This document shows positions 1 through 6,077 of a DNA stretch of 6,986 nt, piece by piece. This DNA is from an uncultured Maritalea sp. (GTDB taxonomy: Bacteria; Pseudomonadota; Alphaproteobacteria; Rhizobiales; Devosiaceae), in assembly GCA_913055925.1 (NCBI GenBank), contig CAJXLH010000141.1:1-6986 (forward strand), given 5' to 3'. A program made the translations under genes and the position numbers. The notes below the pieces were generated by a model that saw nothing but the letters and a program-made list of their open reading frames with translations, was not told where the DNA came from and searched no databases. Position 1 is the stretch's first letter. Each line of letters starts with the position of its first letter.

Positions 1-533
1 CTGAAACTTCAACCTCTGGCAATATGCACGGCATGTCTGCGGCGCTTTTTTGTGGCGAGCCTGGGTTCGACGGTGTTCTTGATCAAGAATTGCATGCGGT
101 TAACCCGAAAAATTATCATGTGTTTGGGGCGCGTTCGATTGATGAAGATGAGGGCGCATTGCTGCTTAAGCGCGGTGTGAACGTCATGGATATGCGCCGG
201 ATTGATGAAAACGGCGTTGTCTCATTGATCAATGGTGTCCTTGATGCGGTGCGCCGCGACGATGCAATGTTCCACGTGAGTCTTGATGTCGATTTTCTCG
301 ACCCGGGCGTCGCGCCAGGTGTTGGGACCACAGTGCCAGGCGGTGCGACTTATCGCGAGGCGCATTTGGCCATGGAAATGATTTCAGATAGCGGTTTGAT
401 GACGTCGCTCGACTTGGTGGAATTGAACCCCTATCTCGACGAACGTGGCAAGAGTGCGCGCATGTTGGTGGCATTGACAGAAAGTGGCTTTGGCCGCCGG
501 GTCTTTGACCGTCCAACATCCATCGGCGAGTAA
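1..533 (+). CDS. Arginase, C-terminal part (5' end outside window)
   Basis: Arginase hydrolyses L-arginine to L-ornithine and urea in the cytoplasm using a two-manganese centre. The open frame enters from the left edge (first full codon at base 3), so the ATG at 24 is internal. About 176 residues remain, roughly the C-terminal 55-60% of a typical 300-residue arginase. The first visible segment, T-S-G-N-M-H-G-M, matches the conserved loop after the second metal-binding motif. S-L-D-V-D-F-L-D-P, encoded near 279-305, is the third motif, whose aspartates (codons at 285 and 291) bind Mn. G-G-A-T-Y-R-E-A-H and the E-L-N-P-Y-L-D ending favour arginase over agmatinase. The gene converges on the Lrp-type regulator with only one base between the stops, leaving no room for a dedicated terminator. 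Ornithine could feed proline or glutamate synthesis, which fits the neighbouring putA. The family call is firm; agmatinase or another ureohydrolase is the only real alternative. Confidence 0.9.
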   Translation, partial: ETSTSGNMHGMSAALFCGEPGFDGVLDQELHAVNPKNYHVFGARSIDEDEGALLLKRGVNVMDMRRIDENGVVSLINGVLDAVRRDDAMFHVSLDVDFLDPGVAPGVGTTVPGGATYREAHLAMEMISDSGLMTSLDLVELNPYLDERGKSARMLVALTESGFGRRVFDRPTSIGE

Positions 534-534
534 T

Positions 535-981
535 TCACTCTTTCACCGTTTCCATCGCCACAAAGGTCGATGTTTGAGCCACATGGGGTAGCGCGGAAAT
601 GACTTCGCCCAACACCCGTCTATAGGCCGCAATGTTTTTGGTTCGCACCTTCAGCAAATAATCAAAGTTCGCGGCCATCATGTGGCACTGCGCAATTTCC
701 GGCGTTGCCCGTACGGCCTCATTAAACGCATCAAGGGCTGATGCCCGTGTGTCATTTAAAGTGACTTGTACAAAGGCAATATGCCCCCGACCAGTCTTCT
801 CAAAGCTAATCCGGGCGCCATACCCCAATATGATGCCTTCAGCCTCTAGCTTTTTCACCCGTGCTTGTGTTGGGCTTTTTGAAAGTCCGATCTTTGCCGC
901 CAACTCGGCCATAGAAAGTCGGGCGTTTGCAGAAAGAGCGGCAACGATTTTCTTGTCTAGTTGGTCCATGTGATCTGTCAT
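535..981 (-). CDS. putR: Lrp/AsnC-family transcriptional regulator, probable PutR
   Basis: This is a 148-residue DNA-binding regulator of the Lrp/AsnC family, the usual length for the family. Residues about 6-55 form the winged helix-turn-helix (L-D-K-K-I-V-A-A-L onward, recognition region G-L-S-K-S-P-T-Q-A-R-V-K-K-L-E, then G-I-I-L-G-Y). Residues about 70-145 form the RAM ligand-binding and oligomerisation domain. Members act as dimers to octamers that respond to amino acids. The gene is divergent from putA across 158 bp. In Agrobacterium tumefaciens and Rhodobacter capsulatus an Lrp-like PutR activates a divergent putA in response to proline, so the same role is inferred from position and family, not from a specific residue signature. 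I chose the ATG at 981; a second in-frame ATG at 969 (Met5) is possible and neither has a strong Shine-Dalgarno. Control of the convergent arginase gene is an alternative role. Confidence 0.85.
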   Translation of the reverse strand: MTDHMDQLDKKIVAALSANARLSMAELAAKIGLSKSPTQARVKKLEAEGIILGYGARISFEKTGRGHIAFVQVTLNDTRASALDAFNEAVRATPEIAQCHMMAANFDYLLKVRTKNIAAYRRVLGEVISALPHVAQTSTFVAMETVKE

Positions 982-989
982 GATGTGCT

Positions 990-1000
990 TTGCACCGCAA
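990..1000. promoter_or_regulatory. Short inverted repeat upstream of the regulator start
   Basis: The arms TTGC and GCAA surround ACC in a perfect 11-nt inverted repeat, 8 bases upstream of the regulator ATG. It sits where a bound protein would block translation or transcription of the regulator, so autoregulation is possible. The arms are short and chance occurrence cannot be excluded. Confidence 0.25.
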
Positions 1001-1005
1001 TTGAT

Positions 1006-1013
1006 AGCAGTTT
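1006..1013. promoter_or_regulatory. AGCAGTTT half-site, inverted copy of the putA-proximal site
   Basis: AGCAGTTT here is the exact reverse complement of AAACTGCT at 1114-1121. The two therefore face each other across the regulator-putA intergenic region, about 100 bp apart. This is compatible with Lrp-type proteins, which bind several sites and loop or wrap DNA. Assignment to the neighbouring regulator is an inference. Confidence 0.35.
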
Positions 1014-1049
1014 TTCAAAAAAGTAAGGCCATTTGGCTTGTCGTTTGGT

Positions 1050-1077
1050 AATCTACAGGACAATGACCTTTTCTCAA
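1050..1077 (-). promoter_or_regulatory. Candidate promoter of the Lrp-type regulator
   Basis: Read on the minus strand, TTGAGA (1072-1077, five of six matches to the sigma-70 -35 consensus) is followed after 16 bp by TAGATT (1050-1055, four of six matches to -10). Transcription would start near 1043 and leave a leader of about 60 nt. The -35 box overlaps the proposed -35 of the putA promoter, so the two could compete or be switched together. Confidence 0.35.
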
Positions 1078-1100
1078 AATGGTATTCTTCTCCTCATAAT
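1071..1100 (+). promoter_or_regulatory. Candidate putA promoter
   Basis: TTCTCA (1071-1076, four of six -35 matches) and CATAAT (1095-1100, five of six -10 matches) are separated by 18 bp. Transcription would start near 1107, immediately before or within the GCAGTT/AACTGC palindrome, and give a leader of about 33 nt. The weak -35 is what one expects of an activator-dependent promoter, in line with PutR acting as an activator, but the match is modest. Confidence 0.3.
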
Positions 1101-1107
1101 TGATTTT

Positions 1108-1120
1108 GCAGTTAAACTGC
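1108..1120. promoter_or_regulatory. Palindromic operator candidate in front of putA
   Basis: GCAGTT and AACTGC form a perfect 13-nt inverted repeat around a central A, 19 bases before the putA ATG. With the AGCAGTTT element at 1006-1013 it makes three GCAGTT half-sites in the intergenic region. The size and spacing suit a dimeric Lrp/AsnC regulator. It lies at or just after the proposed transcription start, so it could repress, or anchor a larger nucleoprotein complex. Confidence 0.4.
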
Positions 1121-1125
1121 TCGGC

Positions 1126-1131
1126 GAGGGG
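1126..1131 (+). promoter_or_regulatory. Ribosome binding site of putA
   Basis: GAGGGG lies 8 bases before the ATG at 1140 and supports that start. The second ATG at 1143 would be spaced 11 bases away and is less likely. Confidence 0.6.
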
Positions 1132-1139
1132 ATAAAGCC

Positions 1140-4100
1140 ATGATGGATCAAATTCGCGAAGAAATGCGGGCACATTATTTGCCGAATGAGCATGATGTTG
1201 TTGAAAAGCTTGTGGCGCAAACGGGTTTGGATGCCGATGGCCGCAAGGCGATAGTTGAAGATGCATCGAACTTGGTGGAAACGCTGCGTGCACAATCCAA
1301 GCAAGGATTGATGGAAACATTTTTGGCGGAATATGGGCTGTCGACGGACGAGGGCGTCGCGCTGATGTGTTTGGCCGAGGCGATGTTGCGGGTGCCGGAT
1401 GGACCGACCATTGATGATTTGATTGCGGACAAGATTGTTGATGAAGATTGGCTGAAGCATTTGGGCGTGGCGGAAAGTTACCTTGTTAAAGCCTCCACAT
1501 TGGGCTTGGTGGTTAGTTCGGCACTGCTGGACGATGAAGGCCCCGGCATTATGAAGCCAATTGCGCAAATGAGCCGCCGATTGTCTGCACCAGTGATCCG
1601 CACTGCCGTCGGACAAGCTATGCGCATTATGGGCTCGCAATTTGTGCTTGGTCGCACCATTGAAGAAGCGTTGAAAAACGGTGCGAACCCAATGTCCAAA
1701 GGCTACACCTATTCCTTTGACATGCTGGGCGAAGCAGCACGCACCGAAGAGGATGCGCAGCGCTATCACAAAGCCTATGCCGATGCGATTGGTCGATTGG
1801 CAGCTGATTGCACCCATGATGATGTGCGCAAAAACCACGGCATTTCGATCAAATTGTCCGCTTTGCATCCCCGTTACGAATATATCAAACGCGACACCGT
1901 GGTTGACGAAATGGCCGCTCGGGTTCTTGAACTGGTGCGCCCCGCTGCAAAGGCGCAGATGGGCCTCAACATCGACGCGGAAGAAGCCGACCGTTTGGAT
2001 TTGTCGCTGGATATTATTGAAAAGGTATTGAGCCACAATGATCTTGAGGGCTGGGATGGATTTGGCGTTGTGGTGCAAGCCTACGGACCGCGTGCAAGCT
2101 TTGTGATTGATTGGCTTTACACCTTGGCGCAAAAGCTCGATCGCAAAATTATGGTGCGGTTGGTGAAAGGCGCTTATTGGGATACTGAAGTGAAGCGGGC
2201 TCAAGTCTTTGGATTGAGCGGTTATCCGGTCTTTACCCGCAAGGTGAACACGGACATCTCTTATCTTGCTTGCGCGCGCAAGCTTTTGGATATGAAAGAC
2301 CGGATTTATCCGCAATTTGCCACCCATAATGCGCATACCACTTCGGCGGTGCTTCATATGGCGGGCAATGATCGCGAGGGATTTGAGTTCCAGCGATTGC
2401 ACGGTATGGGCGAAGGATTGCATGAGGTGTTGCGCCAGCAAAATGGCACCCGTTGTCGCATCTATGCGCCAGTGGGCGCGCACCGAGATTTGCTGGCCTA
2501 TTTGGTGCGGCGATTGCTTGAAAATGGCGCGAACTCTAGCTTTGTGAACCAAGCCTACGACAAAAACATTCCGCCGCGTGCGATTGTTGCGGACCCAATT
2601 GCTGCGCATCTTGAACATGAAAATGCGCACAATTCGAACCTGCCGCTGCCACGTGAGATTTTTGGCGCGGGTCGCAAAAACGCGAAAGGCTGGGACTTTA
2701 CCGACGTTAAAACGGTTAAAGCGATCCACATGGAAAGCCGTAAATTCTCTGCGCCATTCCAGTGGCGCGCGAAGGCCGGGAAGTTGTTGGGTGAAGGTGC
2801 GCGTGACGAGCCGATTTTTAACCCCTCGAACCCAAGCGAAATTGTTGGCTTTGCCGAAAATGTGACGCCTATGCAAGTTGAGCGCGCCATTGGCGTCGCG
2901 CTGGATGGACAAAAGGCTTGGGGTGAATTGGACGCTTTGGATCGCGCAAGCATTTTGAAACGCGCTGCCACCATGTTTGAAGAGCGGGCAACAGAACTTT
3001 TTGCTTTGGCGACTCGCGAGGCAGGTAAGTCCTTGCCAGATGCAATTGCTGAGGTGCGCGAAGCGGTCGATTTTCTTCGCTATTATGCAAATGAAGGGCT
3101 GAAGGTTGATCATCTGGGTGCGCCGCGCGGGGTGATTGCGTGTATTTCGCCATGGAACTTCCCGTTGGCGATTTTCACTGGCCAAGTCGCCGCGGCATTG
3201 GTGACCGGCAACGCCGTGGTGGCGAAACCGGCAGAGCAAAGCCCATTGATGGGCGGTCTCGCCGTTTCGATTTTGCACAGCGCAGGCGTGCCGAAAGACG
3301 TGTTGTTGTTGACCCCTGGGGCAGGCGACATTGGTGCCGCCTTGACTGCTGACCCACGCATTGGCGGCGTGTGCTTTACCGGATCGACCGAAGTCGCGAA
3401 GCTGATCGACAAGCAATTGGCCAAAACCGCATCGAGCGACGCTATGTTGATTGCTGAAACCGGCGGGTTGAATGCGATGATTGTTGATAGCACAGCCCTT
3501 GCCGAGCAAGCGGTGCGCGACATTGTTGCATCCGCCTTCCAAAGCGCGGGACAACGCTGTTCCGCCCTGCGGATGCTTTATGTGCAGGAAGATATTGCTG
3601 AAGGCCTTTTGGAGATGCTGCAAGGCGCGATGGATGCGTTGCAGCTTGGTGACCCTTGGGACGATGCGACCGATGTAGGTCCGGTAATTGACGCCGAAGC
3701 GCAATCTGAAATTCTTAGCTATTGCACACAGCTTGAGAGGGAAGGACGTTTGATCAAAAAATTGGATGCGCCATCCAAGGGCTATTTTGTGGCGCCGCAT
3801 CTTTTCAAAGTGAGCGGCATCAATGATTTGGCGCGTGAGATCTTTGGTCCGATTTTGCATGTGGCGACCTTTAAAGCCAGCGAGATCGAAAAGGTCGTCG
3901 AGGATGTAAATGCGCGCGGATTTGGCCTGACCTTTGGTCTTCACACGCGTGTTGATGAGCGCATTGAAAAAATTGGCGCCAAGTTGAAGGTTGGCAACTT
4001 CTATGTAAACCGCAACCAAATCGGTGCGATTGTTGGATCCCAACCATTTGGCGGCGAAGGGCTTTCGGGCACTGGGCCAAAGGCTGGCGGTCCAAACTAT

Positions 4101-4703
4101 TTGGCGCGTTTCCGTAAATCTGGCGTGGCTCGCGATATTGAACTTGGCACTCCAAATTTGGATGGTGCAAAAATCGCTGACGCGTTTGCCAAGCTGGACG
4201 CCAATGAGTGGGTCGCTCGCGAAGATCGGGCAGAGCTTTTGGGGCTTGAAGCCTCCACGATGCAATTTGATCTGCCTGGCCCAACCGGTGAACACAACCG
4301 CCTAAGCTATACGCCGCGCGGCAATATGCTGTTTGTCGGCAGCGGTGAGGGTCTGGTTGACCTCGCAAAATCGGCATTGCTTTGGGGCAACAAGGTTGTG
4401 GTGGTGACCGCCAACATTTCCTCTCAATTGGCTCAGTTGCAAATGCTCGGTTGCCCAATTGCGATCCTTGAAGGCGAGTTGGACCCTGCGGCCCTCAATA
4501 AAGTTGATCTTGATGGATTTGGATTGGCTGCTGGCGGCGCATTTGCGCAATCGGTTCGACAGGCTTTGGCCGAGCGGGAAGGGCCAATCGTTCCGGTGGT
4601 CACCAGCGCCTACGATGTGGCGGGCTTTGTACATGAGCGTGCAATTTGCATCGACACAACTGCAGCAGGTGGCAACGCTTCCTTGTTGGCGCAAAGCAGC
4701 TAA
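1140..4703 (+). CDS. putA: PutA: bifunctional proline dehydrogenase / glutamate-semialdehyde dehydrogenase
   Basis: This enzyme of 1187 residues oxidises proline to glutamate. An FAD-dependent proline dehydrogenase barrel makes pyrroline-5-carboxylate, and an NAD-dependent aldehyde dehydrogenase oxidises its open form, glutamate semialdehyde, with channelling between the sites. Proline dehydrogenase motifs visible are Y-S-F-D-M-L-G-E (191-198), I-S-I-K-L-S-A-L-H (Lys238), R-L-V-K-G-A-Y-W (340-347) and Y-L-V-R-R-L-L-E (Arg457, Arg458 and Glu461, equivalent to the proline-binding residues). Dehydrogenase motifs are P-W-N-F (671-674, Asn673), F-T-G-S-T-E (746-751), E-T-G-G (general base Glu773), G-Q-R-C-S (catalytic Cys807) and E-I-F-G-P (900-904). 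The Glu-Cys spacing of 34 is normal. Beyond about residue 1000 lies the extra C-terminal domain, ending in D-T-T-A-A-G-G-N-A-S-L-L (1172-1183), which covers the tunnel in long PutAs. No ribbon-helix-helix domain precedes the catalytic part, so this PutA is not expected to repress its own gene. Length and layout match the type B PutA of Sinorhizobium. All key residues are intact. Confidence 0.98.
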   Translation: MMDQIREEMRAHYLPNEHDVVEKLVAQTGLDADGRKAIVEDASNLVETLRAQSKQGLMETFLAEYGLSTDEGVALMCLAEAMLRVPDGPTIDDLIADKIVDEDWLKHLGVAESYLVKASTLGLVVSSALLDDEGPGIMKPIAQMSRRLSAPVIRTAVGQAMRIMGSQFVLGRTIEEALKNGANPMSKGYTYSFDMLGEAARTEEDAQRYHKAYADAIGRLAADCTHDDVRKNHGISIKLSALHPRYEYIKRDTVVDEMAARVLELVRPAAKAQMGLNIDAEEADRLDLSLDIIEKVLSHNDLEGWDGFGVVVQAYGPRASFVIDWLYTLAQKLDRKIMVRLVKGAYWDTEVKRAQVFGLSGYPVFTRKVNTDISYLACARKLLDMKDRIYPQFATHNAHTTSAVLHMAGNDREGFEFQRLHGMGEGLHEVLRQQNGTRCRIYAPVGAHRDLLAYLVRRLLENGANSSFVNQAYDKNIPPRAIVADPIAAHLEHENAHNSNLPLPREIFGAGRKNAKGWDFTDVKTVKAIHMESRKFSAPFQWRAKAGKLLGEGARDEPIFNPSNPSEIVGFAENVTPMQVERAIGVALDGQKAWGELDALDRASILKRAATMFEERATELFALATREAGKSLPDAIAEVREAVDFLRYYANEGLKVDHLGAPRGVIACISPWNFPLAIFTGQVAAALVTGNAVVAKPAEQSPLMGGLAVSILHSAGVPKDVLLLTPGAGDIGAALTADPRIGGVCFTGSTEVAKLIDKQLAKTASSDAMLIAETGGLNAMIVDSTALAEQAVRDIVASAFQSAGQRCSALRMLYVQEDIAEGLLEMLQGAMDALQLGDPWDDATDVGPVIDAEAQSEILSYCTQLEREGRLIKKLDAPSKGYFVAPHLFKVSGINDLAREIFGPILHVATFKASEIEKVVEDVNARGFGLTFGLHTRVDERIEKIGAKLKVGNFYVNRNQIGAIVGSQPFGGEGLSGTGPKAGGPNYLARFRKSGVARDIELGTPNLDGAKIADAFAKLDANEWVAREDRAELLGLEASTMQFDLPGPTGEHNRLSYTPRGNMLFVGSGEGLVDLAKSALLWGNKVVVVTANISSQLAQLQMLGCPIAILEGELDPAALNKVDLDGFGLAAGGAFAQSVRQALAEREGPIVPVVTSAYDVAGFVHERAICIDTTAAGGNASLLAQSS

Positions 4704-4717
4704 GGGTTCCTTTCAGT

Positions 4718-4748
4718 CCGTGGTGTTACTGGAAGCAGTATGCCACGG
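4718..4748 (+). terminator. Hairpin after putA, without a U-run
   Basis: CCGTGG (4718-4723) pairs with CCACGG (4743-4748), and inside it TACT (4727-4730) pairs with AGTA (4737-4740) around a GGAAGC loop. It begins 15 bases after the putA stop. No T-run follows, so it is not a canonical intrinsic terminator. It may protect the 3' end of the mRNA; the strong terminator at 4954-4986 can end putA transcription. Confidence 0.35.
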
Positions 4749-4770
4749 GCCAAAGGGTGCGGGGATGAGT

Positions 4771-4806
4771 CTTCTGGTTGCGTAGCGGCGACCCCGGAAC
4801 CCCGAG
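4771..4806 (+). repeat. Degraded copy of the palindromic repeat (unit A0)
   Basis: The stretch ends in GACCCCGGAACCCCGAG followed by a T-rich linker. This matches the distal half of the better-preserved units just downstream. Its stem has decayed, with only fragments such as GGTTGCG and GTAGCGGCG visible. I read it as an eroded unit; similarity by chance in GC-rich sequence is possible. Confidence 0.35.
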
Positions 4807-4814
4807 TTTTTTAT

Positions 4815-4855
4815 GCCGCCGTCGCGGTCTTGCGACCGCTTCCCCGGCACCCCCG
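4815..4855 (+). repeat. REP-like palindromic repeat unit A1 (GCGGTC stem)
   Basis: The unit reads GCCGCCGTC, then a perfect 6-bp stem GCGGTC (4824-4829) / GACCGC (4834-4839) with loop TTGC, then the tail TTCCCCGGCACCCCCG. Flanks, stem and loop are nearly identical to unit B2 at 6179-6219. On the opposite strand the base of the stem reads GAAG, where related units have GTAG. It is the first of two good units in the putA-rplS gap. Confidence 0.8.
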
Positions 4856-4865
4856 GGCATTTACG

Positions 4866-4907
4866 TTTCGGCCGTCGCAAGCTACGCTTGCTACCCCCGA
4901 ACCCCCG
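4866..4907 (+). repeat. REP-like palindromic repeat unit A2 (GCAAGC stem)
   Basis: The unit reads TTTCGGCCGTC, then GCAAGC (4877-4882), loop TAC, GCTTGC (4886-4891), then the tail TACCCCCGAACCCCCG. It shares flanks and dimensions with A1, but its stem has a different yet fully complementary sequence. The opposite strand carries GTAG at the stem base. It is joined to A1 by a GCATTTACG linker, like the GCATTTTRTG linkers of array B. Confidence 0.8.
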
Positions 4908-4953
4908 CCGATTGCTGAGTGATCATTCTCTTTGATTAGATAGTTGTTCCAAC

Positions 4954-4986
4954 AAAAAACCCGGCCTTTGCGGCCGGGTTTTGTTT
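4954..4986. terminator. Bidirectional intrinsic terminator between putA and rplS
   Basis: CCCGGCC (4960-4966) pairs with GGCCGGG (4972-4978) around a TTTGC loop. The stem extends to 11 bp through AAAA (4956-4959) and TTTT (4979-4982). On the plus strand TTTTGTTT follows. On the minus strand six U residues follow, from 4959 down to 4954. It can therefore stop rplS transcripts, 25 bases after that gene's stop, and also putA transcripts arriving from the other side. This is the clearest regulatory structure in the window. Confidence 0.9.
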
Positions 4987-5010
4987 GTCTCAGTAAAGAG
5001 AAGCTGCAGA

Positions 5011-5523
5011 CTATTCTGCGCTTGCTTCACCTTCAGAAGCCTGAGCGGCCTCGGCAGCTGCTGCTGCCTCCGCGGCTTCTTTAGCGGCAGCCTTTTCAGC
5101 TTCGCGTGCAGCTTTTGCGTCTGCAGCGGCTTGGCGCTCGCCTTCTTGAATACGTTTGGTACGCGCGTTTGTTGATTCAAAGATACGCGCTGATTTACCA
5201 CGAAGCTCACGAAGGTAGTAAAGTTTCGCGCGACGAACTTTACCGCGACGGAGAACTTCGATTTTGTCGACAACTGGTGAGTAAAGCGGGAATACACGCT
5301 CAACGCCTTCGCCGTATGAAATTTTGCGAACTGTGAAGCTCTCGTTGAGGCCAGAACCTGACCGCGCAATCACTACGCCTTCATATGCCTGCAAACGCTC
5401 TTTTTCGCCTTCGCGGATTTTCACCCAAACTTTAACGGTATCACCGTGTGAAAATTCTGGTGTCTCGCGTTTTGCGGCGAGTTCTGCGAGCTGCTCTTTT
5501 TCAAGCTGTTGAATAATGTTCAT
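5011..5523 (-). CDS. rplS: 50S ribosomal protein L19
   Basis: L19 is a large-subunit ribosomal protein located at the interface with the 30S subunit. The 170-residue product starts M-N-I-I-Q-Q-L-E-K-E, the usual L19 beginning. It carries the family core (F-S-H-G-D-T-V-K-V-W-V near 24-34, I-A-R-S-G-S-G-L-N-E-S-F-T-V-R at 52-66, V-R-R-A-K-L-Y-Y-L-R at 96-105, G-K-S-A-R-I at 109-114). About 45 C-terminal residues beyond the core are almost only Ala, Glu, Lys, Gln and Ser, probably helical, a tail seen in alphaproteobacterial L19. An in-frame ATG at 5571 would add 16 residues (M-N-F-W-G-A and so on) that do not look like L19 and lacks a ribosome site, so I chose 5523. The gene converges with putA, has a strong terminator downstream, and has no trmD directly upstream. 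Confidence 0.97.
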   Translation of the reverse strand: MNIIQQLEKEQLAELAAKRETPEFSHGDTVKVWVKIREGEKERLQAYEGVVIARSGSGLNESFTVRKISYGEGVERVFPLYSPVVDKIEVLRRGKVRRAKLYYLRELRGKSARIFESTNARTKRIQEGERQAAADAKAAREAEKAAAKEAAEAAAAAEAAQASEGEASAE

Positions 5524-5586
5524 CTTTTTCGTCCATTGATTCTCGCCGATCAGAGCGCCCCAAAAGTTCATATGCCAATTGGGTCG

Positions 5587-5615
5587 GTTACACCGGGCTT
5601 GGTGTTTAGTGACAA
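5587..5615 (-). promoter_or_regulatory. Candidate rplS promoter
   Basis: On the minus strand TTGTCA (5610-5615, five of six -35 matches) is followed after 17 bp by TGTAAC (5587-5592, four of six -10 matches). Transcription would begin near 5580 and give a leader of about 57 nt. A promoter this close suits the lack of an upstream operon partner. The -10 box is imperfect. Confidence 0.45.
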
Positions 5616-5692
5616 ATTGATTGGCGGGCTATACCCCAAAACGAGCCCAGAGTCTACGGCTTTGTTGGGTTTTTGTTGTTCCTTCTTGCTCA

Positions 5693-5704
5693 CGGTGCGC
5701 ACCG
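5693..5704. promoter_or_regulatory. Perfect 12-nt palindrome CGGTGCGCACCG
   Basis: CGGTGCGCACCG is its own reverse complement. It lies about 170 bp upstream of the rplS start and about 80 bp upstream of its proposed -35 box. It could bind a dimeric protein or form a hairpin; no known operator is recognised. Confidence 0.3.
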
Positions 5705-5719
5705 CGATTTTCACGACGG

Positions 5720-5742
5720 CCTAAAACCGGCCTGTTCAAATC
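5720..5742 (+). repeat. Direct repeat, first copy
   Basis: This 23-nt segment starts CCTAAAAC and ends GTTCAAATC. The same ends, at the same length, recur at 5830-5852, 110 bp away; only the middle seven bases vary. Function is unknown. Confidence 0.5.
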
Positions 5743-5760
5743 GCTGCACCTGCGCGGGCG

Positions 5761-5778
5761 CGGCCAAAACGTTGGCCG
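5761..5778. repeat. Perfect hairpin CGGCCAA / TTGGCCG
   Basis: Arms CGGCCAA (5761-5767) and TTGGCCG (5772-5778) surround AACG, giving a 7-bp stem with a 4-nt loop. It sits between the two direct repeats at 5720 and 5830. It is stable enough to matter in RNA, but there is no T-run to make it a terminator. Confidence 0.45.
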
Positions 5779-5829
5779 GGGTCCTCGTTACACTCGTCCT
5801 TCCTTTCCCATGCTAAAGCCCGCTGCGCG

Positions 5830-5852
5830 CCTAAAACGCCAACGTTCAAATC
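5830..5852 (+). repeat. Direct repeat, second copy
   Basis: This is the second 23-nt copy, beginning CCTAAAAC and ending GTTCAAATC, in the same orientation as the copy at 5720. It ends three bases before the inverted palindromic unit at 5856. Confidence 0.5.
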
Positions 5853-5855
5853 CGG

Positions 5856-5897
5856 CGGGGGTGCCGGGGTCGGGAGCGCAGCGACCAACGGCGGCGC
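5856..5897 (-). repeat. REP-like palindromic repeat unit C (inverted orientation, partly degraded)
   Basis: On the plus strand it reads CGGGGGTGCCGGGGTCG, a short imperfect stem, then CGACCAACGGCGGCGC and an A-run. This is the reverse complement of the A1/B2 type. The 5' flank CGGGGGTGCCGGGGT is a perfect match to the reverse complement of the unit tail. The stem is reduced to GTCG/CGAC (5869-5872 with 5882-5885), and GTAG has become GTCG. The family therefore occurs in both orientations within 2 kb. Confidence 0.65.
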
Positions 5898-5911
5898 AAA
5901 AAGAGTTGCAG

Positions 5912-5975
5912 CATGCGGGGCCTTTTAAGTCCCAAATCTGGTTGTTGTATATGTGAGACCAAAAGGCCCCGCATG
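5912..5975. repeat. Perfect 15-bp inverted repeat around 34 nt
   Basis: CATGCGGGGCCTTTT (5912-5926) is the exact reverse complement of AAAAGGCCCCGCATG (5961-5975). The 34-nt centre is not GC-rich. There is no flanking duplication to mark a mobile element, and only a short T-run (5983-5987) follows on the plus strand. It could be a very stable RNA hairpin, part of a small RNA, or a miniature element. The arms are too long to be chance. Confidence 0.75.
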
Positions 5976-6077
5976 AATTGGCTTTTTCTGTCGTTCATAT
6001 TTTGCCCCGGGGTGCTCACCCTTCTATCCCCTTAGCCACATCATGATCTGTTGATTGATCATTGAAGATATTTTTCG

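Noticed and set aside
1074..4295. A 1073-codon open frame on the minus strand opposite putA
   Set aside because: It is in register with putA and results from the absence of TTA, CTA and TCA codons. Its product is rich in His, Gln, Arg and Asn with no domain, while the sense strand encodes an intact PutA.
4815..4907. Possible CRISPR array
   Set aside because: Units are only two or three, palindromic, with very short AT-rich linkers rather than unique spacers, and the stems vary.
4911..4922. The 12-mer ATTGCTGAGTGA, present also at 6882-6893
   Set aside because: One copy is inside a coding sequence and the other is intergenic; no shared flanks, so chance is the best explanation.
5524..5571. 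Upstream ATG extending L19 by 16 residues
   Set aside because: The added residues do not resemble L19, and M-N-I-I-Q-Q-L at 5523 is the usual family start.
5568..5714. A 48-codon GTG-started frame on the minus strand just before rplS, whose TGA overlaps an in-frame ATG of rplS
   Set aside because: The overlap looks like translational coupling, but there is no convincing ribosome site and no recognised protein. The frame also spans the proposed rplS promoter.
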